64,000 nucleotides of DNA, taken from contig JADJQP010000001.1 of NCBI GenBank assembly GCA_016712665.1, positions 310,001 to 374,000 on the forward strand. Direction: 5' to 3'. The position numbers were made by a program, and so were the translations under genes. The stretch comes from Bacteroidota bacterium. Its GTDB lineage: Bacteria; Bacteroidota; Bacteroidia; Chitinophagales; Chitinophagaceae. The notes beneath the pieces are model-generated. The model did no database searches and had not been told where the DNA came from. It saw only the letters and a program-made list of their open reading frames with translations. This document shows, piece by piece, positions 1-8,441 of this stretch. Numbering within the stretch: position 1 is the first letter of the stretch; each line of letters opens with the position of its first letter.

Positions 1-277
1 TTGAAATACCCAAGGTTTCTGCCGCACTATATAGGTACAGACCGTGCCCCCCTTCATCTTGAATTTTTGCTAACAATATCTGCTTGGCGCGAAGACTGGG
101 TGCTCGTGTAATCCAATTACCCTCAGGTTGCATACCGATGACTTCAGAATGTGCATGCTGTGATATTTGCCTGATTAAGTGCTCTCGGTAAGCATCCGGC
201 ATACTATCCTTCGGTTCTATATTGGCATCCTGATCAATTTTACTTTGAAAATCTGATGAAACGATTACTGATTCCAT
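1..277 (-). CDS. paaA: 1,2-phenylacetyl-CoA epoxidase subunit PaaA, N-terminal part (runs off the window)
   Basis: Reading the minus strand from the ATG at 277 gives 92 codons with no stop before the edge. The translation carries QHAHSEVIGMQPEGNWITRA, then KIQDEGGHGLYLYSAAETLG, the conserved first half of the PaaA ferritin-like fold; the glutamates and histidines in HAHSE and QDEGGH are the di-iron ligand region. PaaA is the catalytic subunit of the PaaABCE complex that epoxidises the ring of phenylacetyl-CoA in aerobic phenylacetate breakdown. The rest of the gene, and any paaBCDE partners, would lie to the left of the window. The start is chosen because PaaA proteins begin a few dozen residues before the PEGNW motif. 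Identification is by recalled motif, not by alignment. Confidence 0.88.
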   Translation of the reverse strand, partial: MESVIVSSDFQSKIDQDANIEPKDSMPDAYREHLIRQISQHAHSEVIGMQPEGNWITRAPSLRAKQILLAKIQDEGGHGLYLYSAAETLGIS

Positions 278-588
278 ACGTTCTGTTTTTAAATATGGGG
301 ACGAAAGTAAATTCTTCGCAATTCTAAAAACATGATTTATATCAGTCTGGTTAGGGCTGCTACCTGCATACTTCTTTCGCGGTTACGTATCATGAGTTAT
401 TCATGCGTTTTCAAAAGACTCAAATCGTCTATTTTCAAGCGTTTCAAGGAAGGAAGGTTCGCACATATTCTTCCGGCATGCACTTCTCGATACCCTCAAA
501 AAATGATTAATATCATGTTTTGCATTTCGAAATTTAACAAATTTTCAGTAGTTGAAAAGCAATTATATTTGCAACTCAAACCCAAAAT
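278..588. other. Intergenic region between divergent paaA and pepF
   Basis: This 311-base gap separates two divergent genes. An open frame of 86 codons inside it has no family likeness and no good start, so I do not call it. The only clear signal is the TAnnTTTG box at 564-571 in front of pepF. I see no RNA gene or repeat. Confidence 0.5.
564..571 (+). promoter_or_regulatory. Bacteroidota -7 promoter box for pepF
   Basis: TATATTTG matches the Bacteroidota sigma-ABfr -7 consensus TAnnTTTG and ends 17 bases before the ATG at 589. I see no convincing -33 TTTG at the expected spacing, so the call rests on the -7 box alone. Confidence 0.5.
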
Positions 589-2112
589 ATGACACCCAAC
601 GCAGATATTAAGAAATTACAACGAAACTATATTCCGGATTCATTTGCCATTAGTGATTGGGGAGCTCTGAAACCTTTTTTTGAGGAATTGGTATCAAGGG
701 ACATTTTGAGTAAGGACGCATTGGAAAATTGGTTGAAAGATGTCAGTGAAATGCAAGCGCTTATCAGCGAAGATGCCTGTTGGCGACAAATACGGATGAC
801 CTGCGATACAGAAAATAAGGAATTGGAAGAAGCATTTCATTTTTTCTGTTTAGAAATAGAACCAAACATAAAACCCTATACGGATGCCCTAAACAAAAAA
901 TTAATCGCATCGCCATTTCGTAAAGAGCTTGATCAAAACATTTACTATACCTTCCTTCGTGGTGTTGAAAACGAAATCAAACTCTTTACTGAAAAGAACA
1001 TTCCCATTCATGCTGAAATTGCAATTTTAGCACAACACTACGGAACCATTACCGGAAAAATGAGCGTTGACATTCAAGGCAAGGAGTATACGCTCCAACA
1101 GGCTGCACGATTTTTAATGCAAAGTAATCGGGAGTTGCGAAAAGAGGTTTATATAAAAATGAGTGAACGAAGACAAATGGATGAAAAAGCGCTCAACACA
1201 CTATTTGATGAATTACTTGCCAAACGACATCAAATTGCCATCAATGCAGGTTTTGAAAATTATCGGGATTATAAATTTGAAGAACTTGGCAGATTTGATT
1301 ACACCGTAAAGGATTGCGAAGATTTTCATGATTCCATTAAAAAATATATTACACCGATTGTAGAAAATATCTATGAGCATAAACGCAAGCAGATCGGCTT
1401 ACCTGAACTAATGCCTTATGATATAGATGCAGAACCTGAAGGACAAAAACCGCTGGAACCTTTTAATAATGGCGAGGAGTTGTTAGAAAAATCGATTCAG
1501 GCATTCTCAAATTTGCGTCCCTATTTTGGCGATTGTTTACGAAAGATGAGCAGCCTTCATCATTTTGATTTGGAAAGCAGAAAAGGAAAAGCACCGGGCG
1601 GTTATAATTGTCCTTTGGCAGAAACCGGTGCCCCATTTATTTTTATGAATGCCGCCGGTACGGCAGATGATGTGGTAACTATGATGCATGAAGGAGGTCA
1701 TGCGCTTCATTCCTTTTTAAGTCACGATTTAGCCCTCAGTGCCTTTAAAGAGTATCCGATGGAAATGGCTGAATTAGCCAGTATGAGTATGGAACTTTTC
1801 AGTATGGATCAATGGCCTGTTTTTTATCAAAGTGAAAATGAGCTGAAGCGAGCCAAAGCAGAGGAATTGGAGCGCGCCCTTTCCATTTTTCCGTGGATTG
1901 CAACCATTGATAAATTTCAACATTGGATGTATACAAATCCCTCACATACCCAAGAGGAACGCACCGCTGCCTGGATGAAAATATATTCTGAATTTGCCCC
2001 GAAAAATATTTCATGGACCGGACTAGAAAAAACCAGTCCATTCTGTGGCAAAAACAATTGCATTTATTTGAAGTTCCCTTTTACTATATCGAGTATGGAA
2101 TCGCCCAATTAG
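589..2112 (+). CDS. M3 family oligoendopeptidase, main part, frameshifted near the C-terminus
   Basis: This is a zinc metallopeptidase of the M3/PepF type that cleaves short peptides in the cytoplasm. The HEGGH zinc motif is at residues 367-371, preceded by a GTADDVVTMM stretch, with the third-ligand helix following (EMAELASMSMEL). The frame stays family-like until about residue 480, then changes at 2027-2036 beside an A6 run and ends at 2112 in unrelated sequence. The expected C-terminus continues in a second frame (QSILWQKQLHLFEVPFYYIE), then in a third frame after about 2148, stopping at 2311. Adding one base at each site makes 575 codons, the usual length for this family. Either the gene is a recent pseudogene or the sequence has two single-base deletions. 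Confidence 0.88.
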   Translation: MTPNADIKKLQRNYIPDSFAISDWGALKPFFEELVSRDILSKDALENWLKDVSEMQALISEDACWRQIRMTCDTENKELEEAFHFFCLEIEPNIKPYTDALNKKLIASPFRKELDQNIYYTFLRGVENEIKLFTEKNIPIHAEIAILAQHYGTITGKMSVDIQGKEYTLQQAARFLMQSNRELRKEVYIKMSERRQMDEKALNTLFDELLAKRHQIAINAGFENYRDYKFEELGRFDYTVKDCEDFHDSIKKYITPIVENIYEHKRKQIGLPELMPYDIDAEPEGQKPLEPFNNGEELLEKSIQAFSNLRPYFGDCLRKMSSLHHFDLESRKGKAPGGYNCPLAETGAPFIFMNAAGTADDVVTMMHEGGHALHSFLSHDLALSAFKEYPMEMAELASMSMELFSMDQWPVFYQSENELKRAKAEELERALSIFPWIATIDKFQHWMYTNPSHTQEERTAAWMKIYSEFAPKNISWTGLEKTSPFCGKNNCIYLKFPFTISSMESPN

Positions 2113-2311
2113 GAGCATTGGCAATGTGGAAGCAATATAAGGCGAATAGGAGCAAACCCTTGACAATTATATGAATGCATTGAGCAAAGGCAATACACAA
2201 ACCCTCAAAGAATTATATAAAACGGCGGGTATTCAGTTTGATTTTTCAGCAGAAAATGTAAAGTCATTAAGTGAGTTTGTGAAGGAAGAGATGAAGACGG
2301 TGTTTGGGTAA
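2113..2311 (+). pseudogene. Out-of-frame C-terminal remainder of the M3 oligoendopeptidase
   Basis: The remaining coding sequence of the peptidase lies here in two frames. The first, up to about 2148, reads YYIEYGIAQLGALAMWKQYK, typical of the M3 C-terminal helices. Restoring one A in the AATAGGAG stretch near 2148 gives KEQTLDNYMNALSKGNT and runs to the TAA at 2309-2311. As sequenced, neither piece can be translated with the body of the enzyme. Confidence 0.75.
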
Positions 2312-2401
2312 AATTTCAATGTAGATTATTAGCCTTATTTCTTAATTATTGAATATCTGTTAAATCAATTAAATCAGTGTTCCAAAAAAGGACTAAACCC
2401 T

Positions 2402-2409
2402 TACTTTTG
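2402..2409 (+). promoter_or_regulatory. -7 promoter box for ispG, very close to the start codon
   Basis: TACTTTTG fits TAnnTTTG exactly and ends four bases before the ATG at 2414. With the usual distance to the transcription start, the mRNA would begin at or next to the ATG, so ispG may be leaderless. No clear -33 box is seen. Confidence 0.5.
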
Positions 2410-2413
2410 CGTC

Positions 2414-4366
2414 ATGCAACGACTCAAAACTCGCGAGGTAAAAATAGGTACTGTTTTCATTGGTGCTCATCACCCAGTTTCCATTCAAACCATGACCACC
2501 ACTGACACCATGAATACTGAAGCAACGGTAGCGCAAACCATACGATGCATTGAAGCCGGTGCACAATTGGTTCGAATCACCGCTCCCAGTAAAAAGGAAG
2601 CAGAAAATCTGCAAGCCATTAAAGAGGAACTACATAAAAGGGGTTATTATACGCCCCTGGTGGCCGATATCCACTTTACTCCCAATGCTGCTGAAATAGC
2701 CGCTAGAATTGTAGAAAAGGTTCGAGTAAACCCCGGCAATTATGTAGACAAAAAAAAGTTTGAGCAAATTGAGTATACGGATGCAGAATATATTGAAGAA
2801 ATAGAAAGAATACGCGAACGGTTTACGCCTTTGGTTTTGATTTGTAAAGAACACGGAACGGCCATGCGTATTGGCACCAATCATGGTTCACTCAGCGACC
2901 GAATTATGAGTCGATATGGCGATACCGCGATTGGAATGGTAGAAAGTGCCATGGAATTTTTGCGTATCGCACGCGATAATGATTACCATCAGATTGTACT
3001 TAGTATGAAAAGTAGTAATCCAAAAGTAATGATAGAGGCCTATCGAACCTTGGTAAAACATATGCAGGATGAATTTGGCGAATGCTATCCCCTACATTTG
3101 GGAGTCACCGAAGCCGGCGATGGCGAAGATGGTCGTATCAAAAGTGCTATAGGAATTGGTACTTTGTTGAATGAGGGTATCGGTGATACCATTCGGGTGT
3201 CGTTGACAGAAGAACCTGAGTATGAATTGCCAGTGTGCAGAAATATTGTAGAAAGATGTGAGATTAGAGATGATAGATTGGAGAAAAGCCAAAATTCGAG
3301 TAGTTACAGGCACCAAAATTCAAAGCACATTTCTAATAATGCAGAACCCTCGCCTCTCCTTTCTCATCTCTCTCATCTCAAAGCTCCTGTTGTTATTGCA
3401 GACACCTCCAAAGTTCCAATTCTTTCACACTCGGACTTAAGGGCTATTGGCTATACATATAATGAAGCAGACGACAAGTGGAACATTAGCGACCAGGCTG
3501 CAGATTATATTTTTTGCAATGAAGTACCAAGGTTTGCCCTACCCGGTACGGTGGGTGTTTTGACCTATTATGATCAGTGGTTGCCGTATTGCGCCAATCC
3601 ACATTGCTATCCCTTGTTTGATATTTTGCAATACATACAGGGTTCGTATATCAAGCATGAAAAATTAAACTTTGTAATGCTGGACGCAAATCCTAAAGTA
3701 TATACGAAAGACGTAAAAAACCGTATCATCGAATTTTTACAACAGGACAAAAAAAGTATTTTGTGTATAAGCAGCAGTACAGCCTCTGCAATAGAAGATA
3801 TTCGAAATTTGATAGTCGAATTACAACAAAAGGATATTTATCAGCCCATTGTAGTCATAACAGACAGCAATGCAGAAAGTCTTGAAAAAGCGCTGATTCA
3901 TTACGCGGTTGAATGTGGTTCCTTATTATTGGAAGGACGAATCCATGGGGTATGTCTGGGATATCAGTTTGGACAACCCGTTGTCAATCCGAGCGAGTTG
4001 AAAAAGCAACTTTCAACACTTAATTCTATTGCCTTTGGCATCTTACAGGCAACTCGCACGCGTATTTCTAAAACAGAATATATTTCTTGTCCAAGTTGTG
4101 GGCGAACTCTTTTTGACCTGCAGGAAACCACCGCCAAAATCCGAGCAGTTACCAATCATTTGAAAGGAGTGAAAATCGCCATCATGGGTTGTATTGTAAA
4201 TGGCCCCGGTGAAATGGCGGACGCTGATTTTGGATATGTTGGAAGTGGGGTTGGTAAAATTACCCTATATAAAAACAAGGATATTGTCAAGCGAAATATT
4301 GATAGTGAAATCGCGGTGGATGAACTGATCAATTTATTAAAGGAGAATGGAGCGTGGGTGGATTAG
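2414..4366 (+). CDS. ispG: 4-hydroxy-3-methylbut-2-enyl diphosphate synthase, long Bacteroidota form
   Basis: IspG (GcpE) reduces methylerythritol cyclodiphosphate to HMBPP, the penultimate step of the MEP isoprenoid pathway. The N-terminal TIM barrel is clear (VSIQTMTTTDTMNTEATVAQ, then VADIHFTPNAA). The C-terminal iron-sulphur domain has CPSCGR with cysteines at 559 and 562 and GCIVNGPGE with a cysteine at 593, the three cluster ligands. At 650 residues it is of the long class with an extra central domain, as in plants and Bacteroidota, rather than the roughly 370-residue E. coli type. Residues about 282-322 form a Ser/His-rich linker that coincides with an inverted heptad repeat in the DNA (3259-3380), apparently inserted in frame. 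The stop codon overlaps the first unit of the next repeat array. Confidence 0.96.
   Translation: MQRLKTREVKIGTVFIGAHHPVSIQTMTTTDTMNTEATVAQTIRCIEAGAQLVRITAPSKKEAENLQAIKEELHKRGYYTPLVADIHFTPNAAEIAARIVEKVRVNPGNYVDKKKFEQIEYTDAEYIEEIERIRERFTPLVLICKEHGTAMRIGTNHGSLSDRIMSRYGDTAIGMVESAMEFLRIARDNDYHQIVLSMKSSNPKVMIEAYRTLVKHMQDEFGECYPLHLGVTEAGDGEDGRIKSAIGIGTLLNEGIGDTIRVSLTEEPEYELPVCRNIVERCEIRDDRLEKSQNSSSYRHQNSKHISNNAEPSPLLSHLSHLKAPVVIADTSKVPILSHSDLRAIGYTYNEADDKWNISDQAADYIFCNEVPRFALPGTVGVLTYYDQWLPYCANPHCYPLFDILQYIQGSYIKHEKLNFVMLDANPKVYTKDVKNRIIEFLQQDKKSILCISSSTASAIEDIRNLIVELQQKDIYQPIVVITDSNAESLEKALIHYAVECGSLLLEGRIHGVCLGYQFGQPVVNPSELKKQLSTLNSIAFGILQATRTRISKTEYISCPSCGRTLFDLQETTAKIRAVTNHLKGVKIAIMGCIVNGPGEMADADFGYVGSGVGKITLYKNKDIVKRNIDSEIAVDELINLLKENGAWVD
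3259..3380. repeat. Inverted heptad-repeat element inside ispG
   Basis: The left end reads TGAGATTAGAGATGA (3259-3273) followed by further 7-base steps of the GAGATTA/TAGATTG kind. The right end, 3364-3380, reads TCATCTCTCTCATCTCA, whose complement is TGAGATGAGAGAGATGA. The ends are therefore imperfect inverted copies of a purine-rich heptad array around about 90 bases. The encoded stretch looks like low-complexity linker and not like any IspG domain. The 122-base element leaves the frame open. That it is an insertion is inferred from the repeat structure and odd protein sequence. Confidence 0.6.
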
Positions 4367-4448
4367 GGGTAAGGATTTAGGGGTAAGGATTTAGGGGTAA
4401 GGATTTAGGGGTAAGGAATTAGGGGTAAGGAATTAGGGGTAAGGAATT
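4365..4448 (+). repeat. Left heptamer array: six tandem copies of a 14-base unit
   Basis: AGGGGTAAGGATTT is repeated three times and AGGGGTAAGGAATT three times without a break, each unit being two 7-base steps (TTAGGGG and TAAGGAT/A). A degenerate tail with AGGGAGTT steps continues to about 4490. The first unit overlaps the TAG of ispG. The complement of this array resembles the array on the other side of the four-helix-bundle gene. Confidence 0.9.
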
Positions 4449-4523
4449 AAGGATAAGAATTTTAGGGAGTTAGGGAGTTAGGGATTAGGGGCAAGAAAGT
4501 ATAAAATAAACCAATTCAAAATA

Positions 4524-4874
4524 ATGGCGATCCAAAAATTTGAAGATGTTATTGCATGGCAGAAAGCGCAAGATTTAGCGATAATTATTTATACAATTTT
4601 TAGGCCTTCTAAAGACTTTGGTTTTAAAGACCAAATATGCAGATCTGTGGTTTCTATTTCAAATAATATTGCAGAAGGATTTGACAGGAGCTCTAATGCC
4701 GATTTCTCTCGATTTTTATTTATAGCACTTGCATCTTGCAGTGAAACGAAATCAATGCTATATCTGGCAGAAAAGCTTGGTTATATTTCATCTACTGAAA
4801 TGCCACAACTTATAGAAATGACCGAAGAAGTTTCAAAAATAATAAGAGGCCTCATAAAATCACTTACGAAATAA
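4524..4874 (+). CDS. Four-helix-bundle protein (S23/IVP, TIGR02436-type)
   Basis: A small helical protein of 116 residues with the family signature: F-x-D-V-I-A-W-Q-K-A-Q-x-L near the start, then DQICRSVVSISNNIAEG, and FIALASCSETKSMLYLA. Members were first found inside 23S rRNA intervening sequences, and the fold is shared with the Avd proteins of diversity-generating retroelements, which form pentamers that bind nucleic acid. The function of free-standing copies in Bacteroidota is not established. This copy has no reverse transcriptase or template repeat nearby. It sits between a left AGGGGTAAGG array and a right CCTTACTCC array that are roughly complementary, so gene plus arrays looks like one cassette between ispG and lysA. 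The start ATG is the only one that gives the full family N-terminus. Confidence 0.9.
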   Translation: MAIQKFEDVIAWQKAQDLAIIIYTIFRPSKDFGFKDQICRSVVSISNNIAEGFDRSSNADFSRFLFIALASCSETKSMLYLAEKLGYISSTEMPQLIEMTEEVSKIIRGLIKSLTK

Positions 4875-4879
4875 TCGTA

Positions 4880-5086
4880 CCACGCCCCTTAAGTCCTAAT
4901 TCCTAAACCCTAATTCCAAAACCCTCACGCCTGTCACCTTACTCCTATCCCCTTACGCCTTACTCCTTACTCCTATCCCCTTATGCCTTACTCCTTACTC
5001 CTATCCCCTTATGCCTTACTCCTTACTCCTATCCCCTTATGCCTTACTCCTTACTCCTATCCCCTTATGCCTTACTCCTTACACCC
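4880..5086 (+). repeat. Right heptamer array: degenerate 7-mers then about four copies of a 28-base unit
   Basis: From about 4887 the sequence falls into 7-base steps of the form NNCCTTA/NNCCTAA. From about 4937 these settle into a 28-base unit made of CTTACTCC, TTACTCC, TATCCCC and TTATGC, repeated with almost no change. Its complement (GGGGATAGGAGTAAGG) resembles the left array. The array ends next to the lysA stop codon at 5090. The pattern has no spacers and so is not CRISPR. Confidence 0.9.
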
Positions 5087-5089
5087 CCC

Positions 5090-6295
5090 CTAAACCACCT
5101 CCACCTGATTATTCAACAAATCTTCCAGTGTTTCCCTTTTTCTAATAATTTGATGCTTTCCCTTCGAAAATAAAATTTCTGCCGGTCTCATTCGCGAATT
5201 AAAACTGGATGCCATTTCAAATCCATAAGCACCCGCGTTTTTAAATAGTAAAAAATCTCCTTCTCTCACTTCATTCAAAACTCGGTCCCAGCAAAAGGTA
5301 TCTGTTTCACAAAGATTCCCAACAACGGTGTAAATTCGTTCGACGCCTTTTGGATTGGATAGATTGATGATATGATGATACGAGTCGTAAAACATAGGTC
5401 GTATTAAATGATTGAATCCGGTATCTACGCCCGCAAAAACGGTTGCCGGTGTTTGTTTTACCGTATTGACTCGTGTAATAAAATAACCGCTTTCACTTAC
5501 CAGATACTTACCGGGTTCAAACCAAATTACAAGTTCCTTACCACTTTCCTCTTTAAACTCCTGCAAGGCATCAAACATTTTTTGTCCGAGTAATTCCACA
5601 TCAGTAGCCTTTTCGTCGGGAGCATAGGGTACTTTAAATCCGCTCCCTAAATCAAGATACTTAATATTGGGGAAATGAGTTGCCAAATCGAGCATAATAT
5701 TCAATCCCTGCAAAAACACATTCACGTCTTTTATTTCGCTACCGGTATGCATATGCAATCCTTCCACATTGAGTTTGGTTGTTTTTACTATCCGTTCGAT
5801 ATGTCGTAGCTGATGGATAGAAATACCAAATTTGCTATCAATATGACCGGTTGATATTTTTAGATTTCCACCTGCCATGATGTGTGGATTCAATCGCACC
5901 ATAATGGGATAAGAATCTCCGTAGGTATTGCCAAATTGTTCCAAAATAGAAATGTTATCAATATTGATATGCACACCTAAGTCTTTTGCCTTTTCTATTT
6001 CAGAGAAGTGCACGCAGTTTGGAGTGAAAAGGATTTGCTGCGGAGCAAAACCCGCTTTGAGTCCAAGTTGTACTTCATTAATTGAAACAGTATCCAATCC
6101 TGCTCCCAGCTTTTGAATGATTTTCAAAACGTTGATATTGGATAATGCTTTGCAAGCATAAAAAAATTTGGTGGGTGTTTTCTTAAATGCGTTAGTCAGT
6201 TTTTTATACTGACTCTCAATTTTTTCACGTTGATAAATATACAAAGGGGTCCAGTATTCCTTTGCCATCTCTACTAAATGTTCTCTGCTAATCAT
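5090..6295 (-). CDS. lysA: Diaminopimelate decarboxylase
   Basis: LysA decarboxylates meso-diaminopimelate to lysine with PLP, the last step of lysine synthesis. The alanine-racemase-like barrel carries the PLP lysine in KFFYACKALSN (about residue 49), then HMHTGSEI, GSGFKVPY and EPGKYLVSESGYF. The C-terminal barrel has CETDTF with the active-site cysteine and NAGAYGFEMAS. The ATG at 6295 gives 401 residues, in line with the family. An upstream in-frame extension to 6415 is hydrophobic, runs into a repeat, and has no match to LysA, so I reject it. The 3' end abuts the right heptamer array. Confidence 0.95.
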   Translation of the reverse strand: MISREHLVEMAKEYWTPLYIYQREKIESQYKKLTNAFKKTPTKFFYACKALSNINVLKIIQKLGAGLDTVSINEVQLGLKAGFAPQQILFTPNCVHFSEIEKAKDLGVHINIDNISILEQFGNTYGDSYPIMVRLNPHIMAGGNLKISTGHIDSKFGISIHQLRHIERIVKTTKLNVEGLHMHTGSEIKDVNVFLQGLNIMLDLATHFPNIKYLDLGSGFKVPYAPDEKATDVELLGQKMFDALQEFKEESGKELVIWFEPGKYLVSESGYFITRVNTVKQTPATVFAGVDTGFNHLIRPMFYDSYHHIINLSNPKGVERIYTVVGNLCETDTFCWDRVLNEVREGDFLLFKNAGAYGFEMASSFNSRMRPAEILFSKGKHQIIRKRETLEDLLNNQVEVV

Positions 6296-6387
6296 AATAC
6301 AAATATAGTTTTGAAAGTCTGTTAGTGAAAAGAAAAGTAAACTAAGTATTACTTCGATTATCAATTCACACCTTAGAATCAGTTGAA

Positions 6388-6603
6388 CCTCTCTTCGAAG
6401 GCTGTGCCTTCGCAAGCCCTATGTTCTCTATAGGTTTTACCTATTAAAAGAATGTCAGAAAAAAGCAGCGGCCTCCGAAGGATGACCAAACTAAGAAGGC
6501 TTTGCAAAAACATTCCTGGCTTTCAGGAGCTTCCATTAAGCATATTTATAGCCAAAGGCTATAAAGAACATAGTGCTTGCGAAGGCACAGCCTTCGAAGA
6601 GGG
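6388..6603. repeat. Inverted-repeat element upstream of lysA
   Basis: The stretch 6388-6434 contains CTTCGAAGGCTGTGCCTTCG, and its near-exact complement lies at 6559-6602, so about 45 bases are inverted around a 125-base core. The core has its own short hairpin (TTATAGCCAAAGGCTATAA, 6546-6564). Related words such as GAACATAGNNCTTG and CGAAGAGGGGG recur in the tandem repeat at 14.5-15.0 kb, so this looks like a dispersed non-coding repeat family. A 77-codon open frame over it is not convincing as a gene. Apart from this, the 451-base gap 6296-6746 shows nothing. Confidence 0.65.
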
Positions 6604-6746
6604 GGTCATCGCAACTAATCGGCATTCATCTGTTTTACGGTTCCTTATAGCATTTGCCGTAGCAAAACGCTGTGCCACCATTTAAAAAAACTGCAAATGA
6701 AAATAAAATGAAAAGAGTCCAATTCCTTATAGAGTCGAATTAGTAC

Positions 6747-8441
6747 TTACTGCTTCAATAATTTGAAATTATGACTATTCTTTTTTTCAATGAGCTGTAC
6801 AAAATAAATTCCGGGTGGATAAGTTGTAATATCAAAATTAAATGATTTGCCCTGCTGATTTACCCTGTGATACATTTCTACCCCAATGGAATTGCGAATA
6901 ATTATCTGTACATGATAAAAGTTAGCTTCACTGGTAAGGCTGAATTTTCCATTGCTTGGGTTTGGATATAATTCAAATAAATTTTCTGCATTTACATCCT
7001 TAACATTAGTATTCAGTAGTGGCTCCCAAAAGCAATTGGTGTCGGGTGTAAAACGCCAAAGGTCATTTTTTAGTGCCATACCAAAAGGGTTACCTGGGAC
7101 AACTATCGAACTATCAGGAGATAGGCCACCCATCACATACAAATTATTATCTTGGTCCTTCCATATACATGCACCACCTCTAGAGGGAATCACATTTGAG
7201 GGCGACGGTATCCCTTTAACTCCGTAGTTACCAACAGAATTAAGTACCGTATGATTGTACCCACTTACCCAAGTCCAATTTTTATTATTCATATTATAAA
7301 TCCACAAATCATTGAATGCATTTGCAGTATCCATTTTTTGAAAACCGCCAAACGACCAAAGCAGATGGCTTTTACTTTCACCAAATTGAATGGTTGAATT
7401 TTCTATTCTGGCATGCGGAAAATCAACATTATTCGGGTTGCATTTGATAGAATAAAAGCCAGTATCATTGAGTAAGTTGGACCCACTAATCCAGGTCCAA
7501 TTATTAGATTGTAAATTATATTTCCATACATCATTATAGCTATCCGATATTATTCCTCCACCAAAAATATAGAAATTGCTATCAATTCCCGTCCATTTTG
7601 TATAGGACATTCTTGAAGGTGGAAGATTCGAAGGATTTTCTACACCGAGTATACCAAAACTTCCAGTTGTATTTATACTATTATCTCCCTTCATCCAAGT
7701 CCATACATTGTTGCTGATTTCATATTTCCATAAGTCGTTTCGAGAGTGTATGGCAATATTAGCAGTTGTTCCGTCTTGTCCACCAAACATCCAAAGGTTA
7801 TTATTATCATCCACCCAACCAGACTTACATTCCTGTCGGGCGCCAGGATTATTTTGCGGAGAAGCCACACCTATAACCCCATAAATCGGTGCGACATTTC
7901 TAATATTCGAACCATATATCCAGGTCCATTCATTTGCAGTTACATCATACTTCCATAGGTCTGACAGACCTCCCTGATCGCCATTTACATCAAATCCATA
8001 GCCACCATATATCCATAGATCACCGTTATTATCAGTCCAGCAATTAGGGCCATACGCACGGGCGCTTGGATAGTTGAGTGGAGAGGGAATGCCTTGAACT
8101 CCCCATTCTCCATTTTGGTCTGCAATTCCTTGAGGGCCATTCATCCAAGTCCACTGATTGGTTTGTGAATTATACTTCCACAAATGGTTAGTAAGACCTG
8201 ATAAATACAAACCCCCAAATAACCAAAAATTTCCGTGCTTGTCTGTCCAGTAGGCACCCTCATAATACCCCCCCGGCATATTACTATCGGCAGGCATCCC
8301 TTTCACGCCATAGTTTCCATATGAATTTGCTGTATCGGTACCATGTAACCAAGTCCATACCCCATTTTGTGCATTACAAACAAAGTTGGAAGTAAAAAAA
8401 ATGACTAATAATGAAAACAGTGTGAATCTAATTTGAATCAT
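6747..8441 (-). CDS. Kelch-type beta-propeller protein with T9SS sorting domain
   Basis: A secreted protein of 564 residues. It starts with a signal peptide ending near NFVCNAQ. Then come about six kelch-like repeats of roughly 65 residues, each with a version of NDLWKYN followed by WTWM/I and a G-x-YGV-x-G-x-P motif, as expected for the blades of a beta-propeller. The last 75 residues form a T9SS type A sorting domain (LYPNPSNGKFSL, then GIYFVQLIEKK). It is likely exported by T9SS and released or anchored on the cell surface. The ligand or activity is unknown; proteins of this layout in Bacteroidota are usually annotated only as kelch-repeat or hypothetical. Confidence 0.88.
   Translation of the reverse strand: MIQIRFTLFSLLVIFFTSNFVCNAQNGVWTWLHGTDTANSYGNYGVKGMPADSNMPGGYYEGAYWTDKHGNFWLFGGLYLSGLTNHLWKYNSQTNQWTWMNGPQGIADQNGEWGVQGIPSPLNYPSARAYGPNCWTDNNGDLWIYGGYGFDVNGDQGGLSDLWKYDVTANEWTWIYGSNIRNVAPIYGVIGVASPQNNPGARQECKSGWVDDNNNLWMFGGQDGTTANIAIHSRNDLWKYEISNNVWTWMKGDNSINTTGSFGILGVENPSNLPPSRMSYTKWTGIDSNFYIFGGGIISDSYNDVWKYNLQSNNWTWISGSNLLNDTGFYSIKCNPNNVDFPHARIENSTIQFGESKSHLLWSFGGFQKMDTANAFNDLWIYNMNNKNWTWVSGYNHTVLNSVGNYGVKGIPSPSNVIPSRGGACIWKDQDNNLYVMGGLSPDSSIVVPGNPFGMALKNDLWRFTPDTNCFWEPLLNTNVKDVNAENLFELYPNPSNGKFSLTSEANFYHVQIIIRNSIGVEMYHRVNQQGKSFNFDITTYPPGIYFVQLIEKKNSHNFKLLKQ

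Noticed and set aside
332..592. 86-codon open frame upstream of pepF
   Set aside because: No family likeness, covers the promoter region of pepF, and overlaps the pepF start.
4365..4448. Telomere-like TTAGGGG repeat marking a replicon end
   Set aside because: The array is internal, with genes continuing on both sides, and its units vary.
4524..4874. Diversity-generating retroelement accessory gene (Avd)
   Set aside because: No reverse transcriptase and no template or variable repeat in the window; the similarity is only of fold family.
4365..5086. CRISPR-like array
   Set aside because: Units are 7, 14 or 28 bases and directly abutting with no variable spacers, and no cas genes are present.
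6452..6685. 77-codon plus-strand frame
   Set aside because: Lies across the inverted-repeat element and has no promoter or family features.
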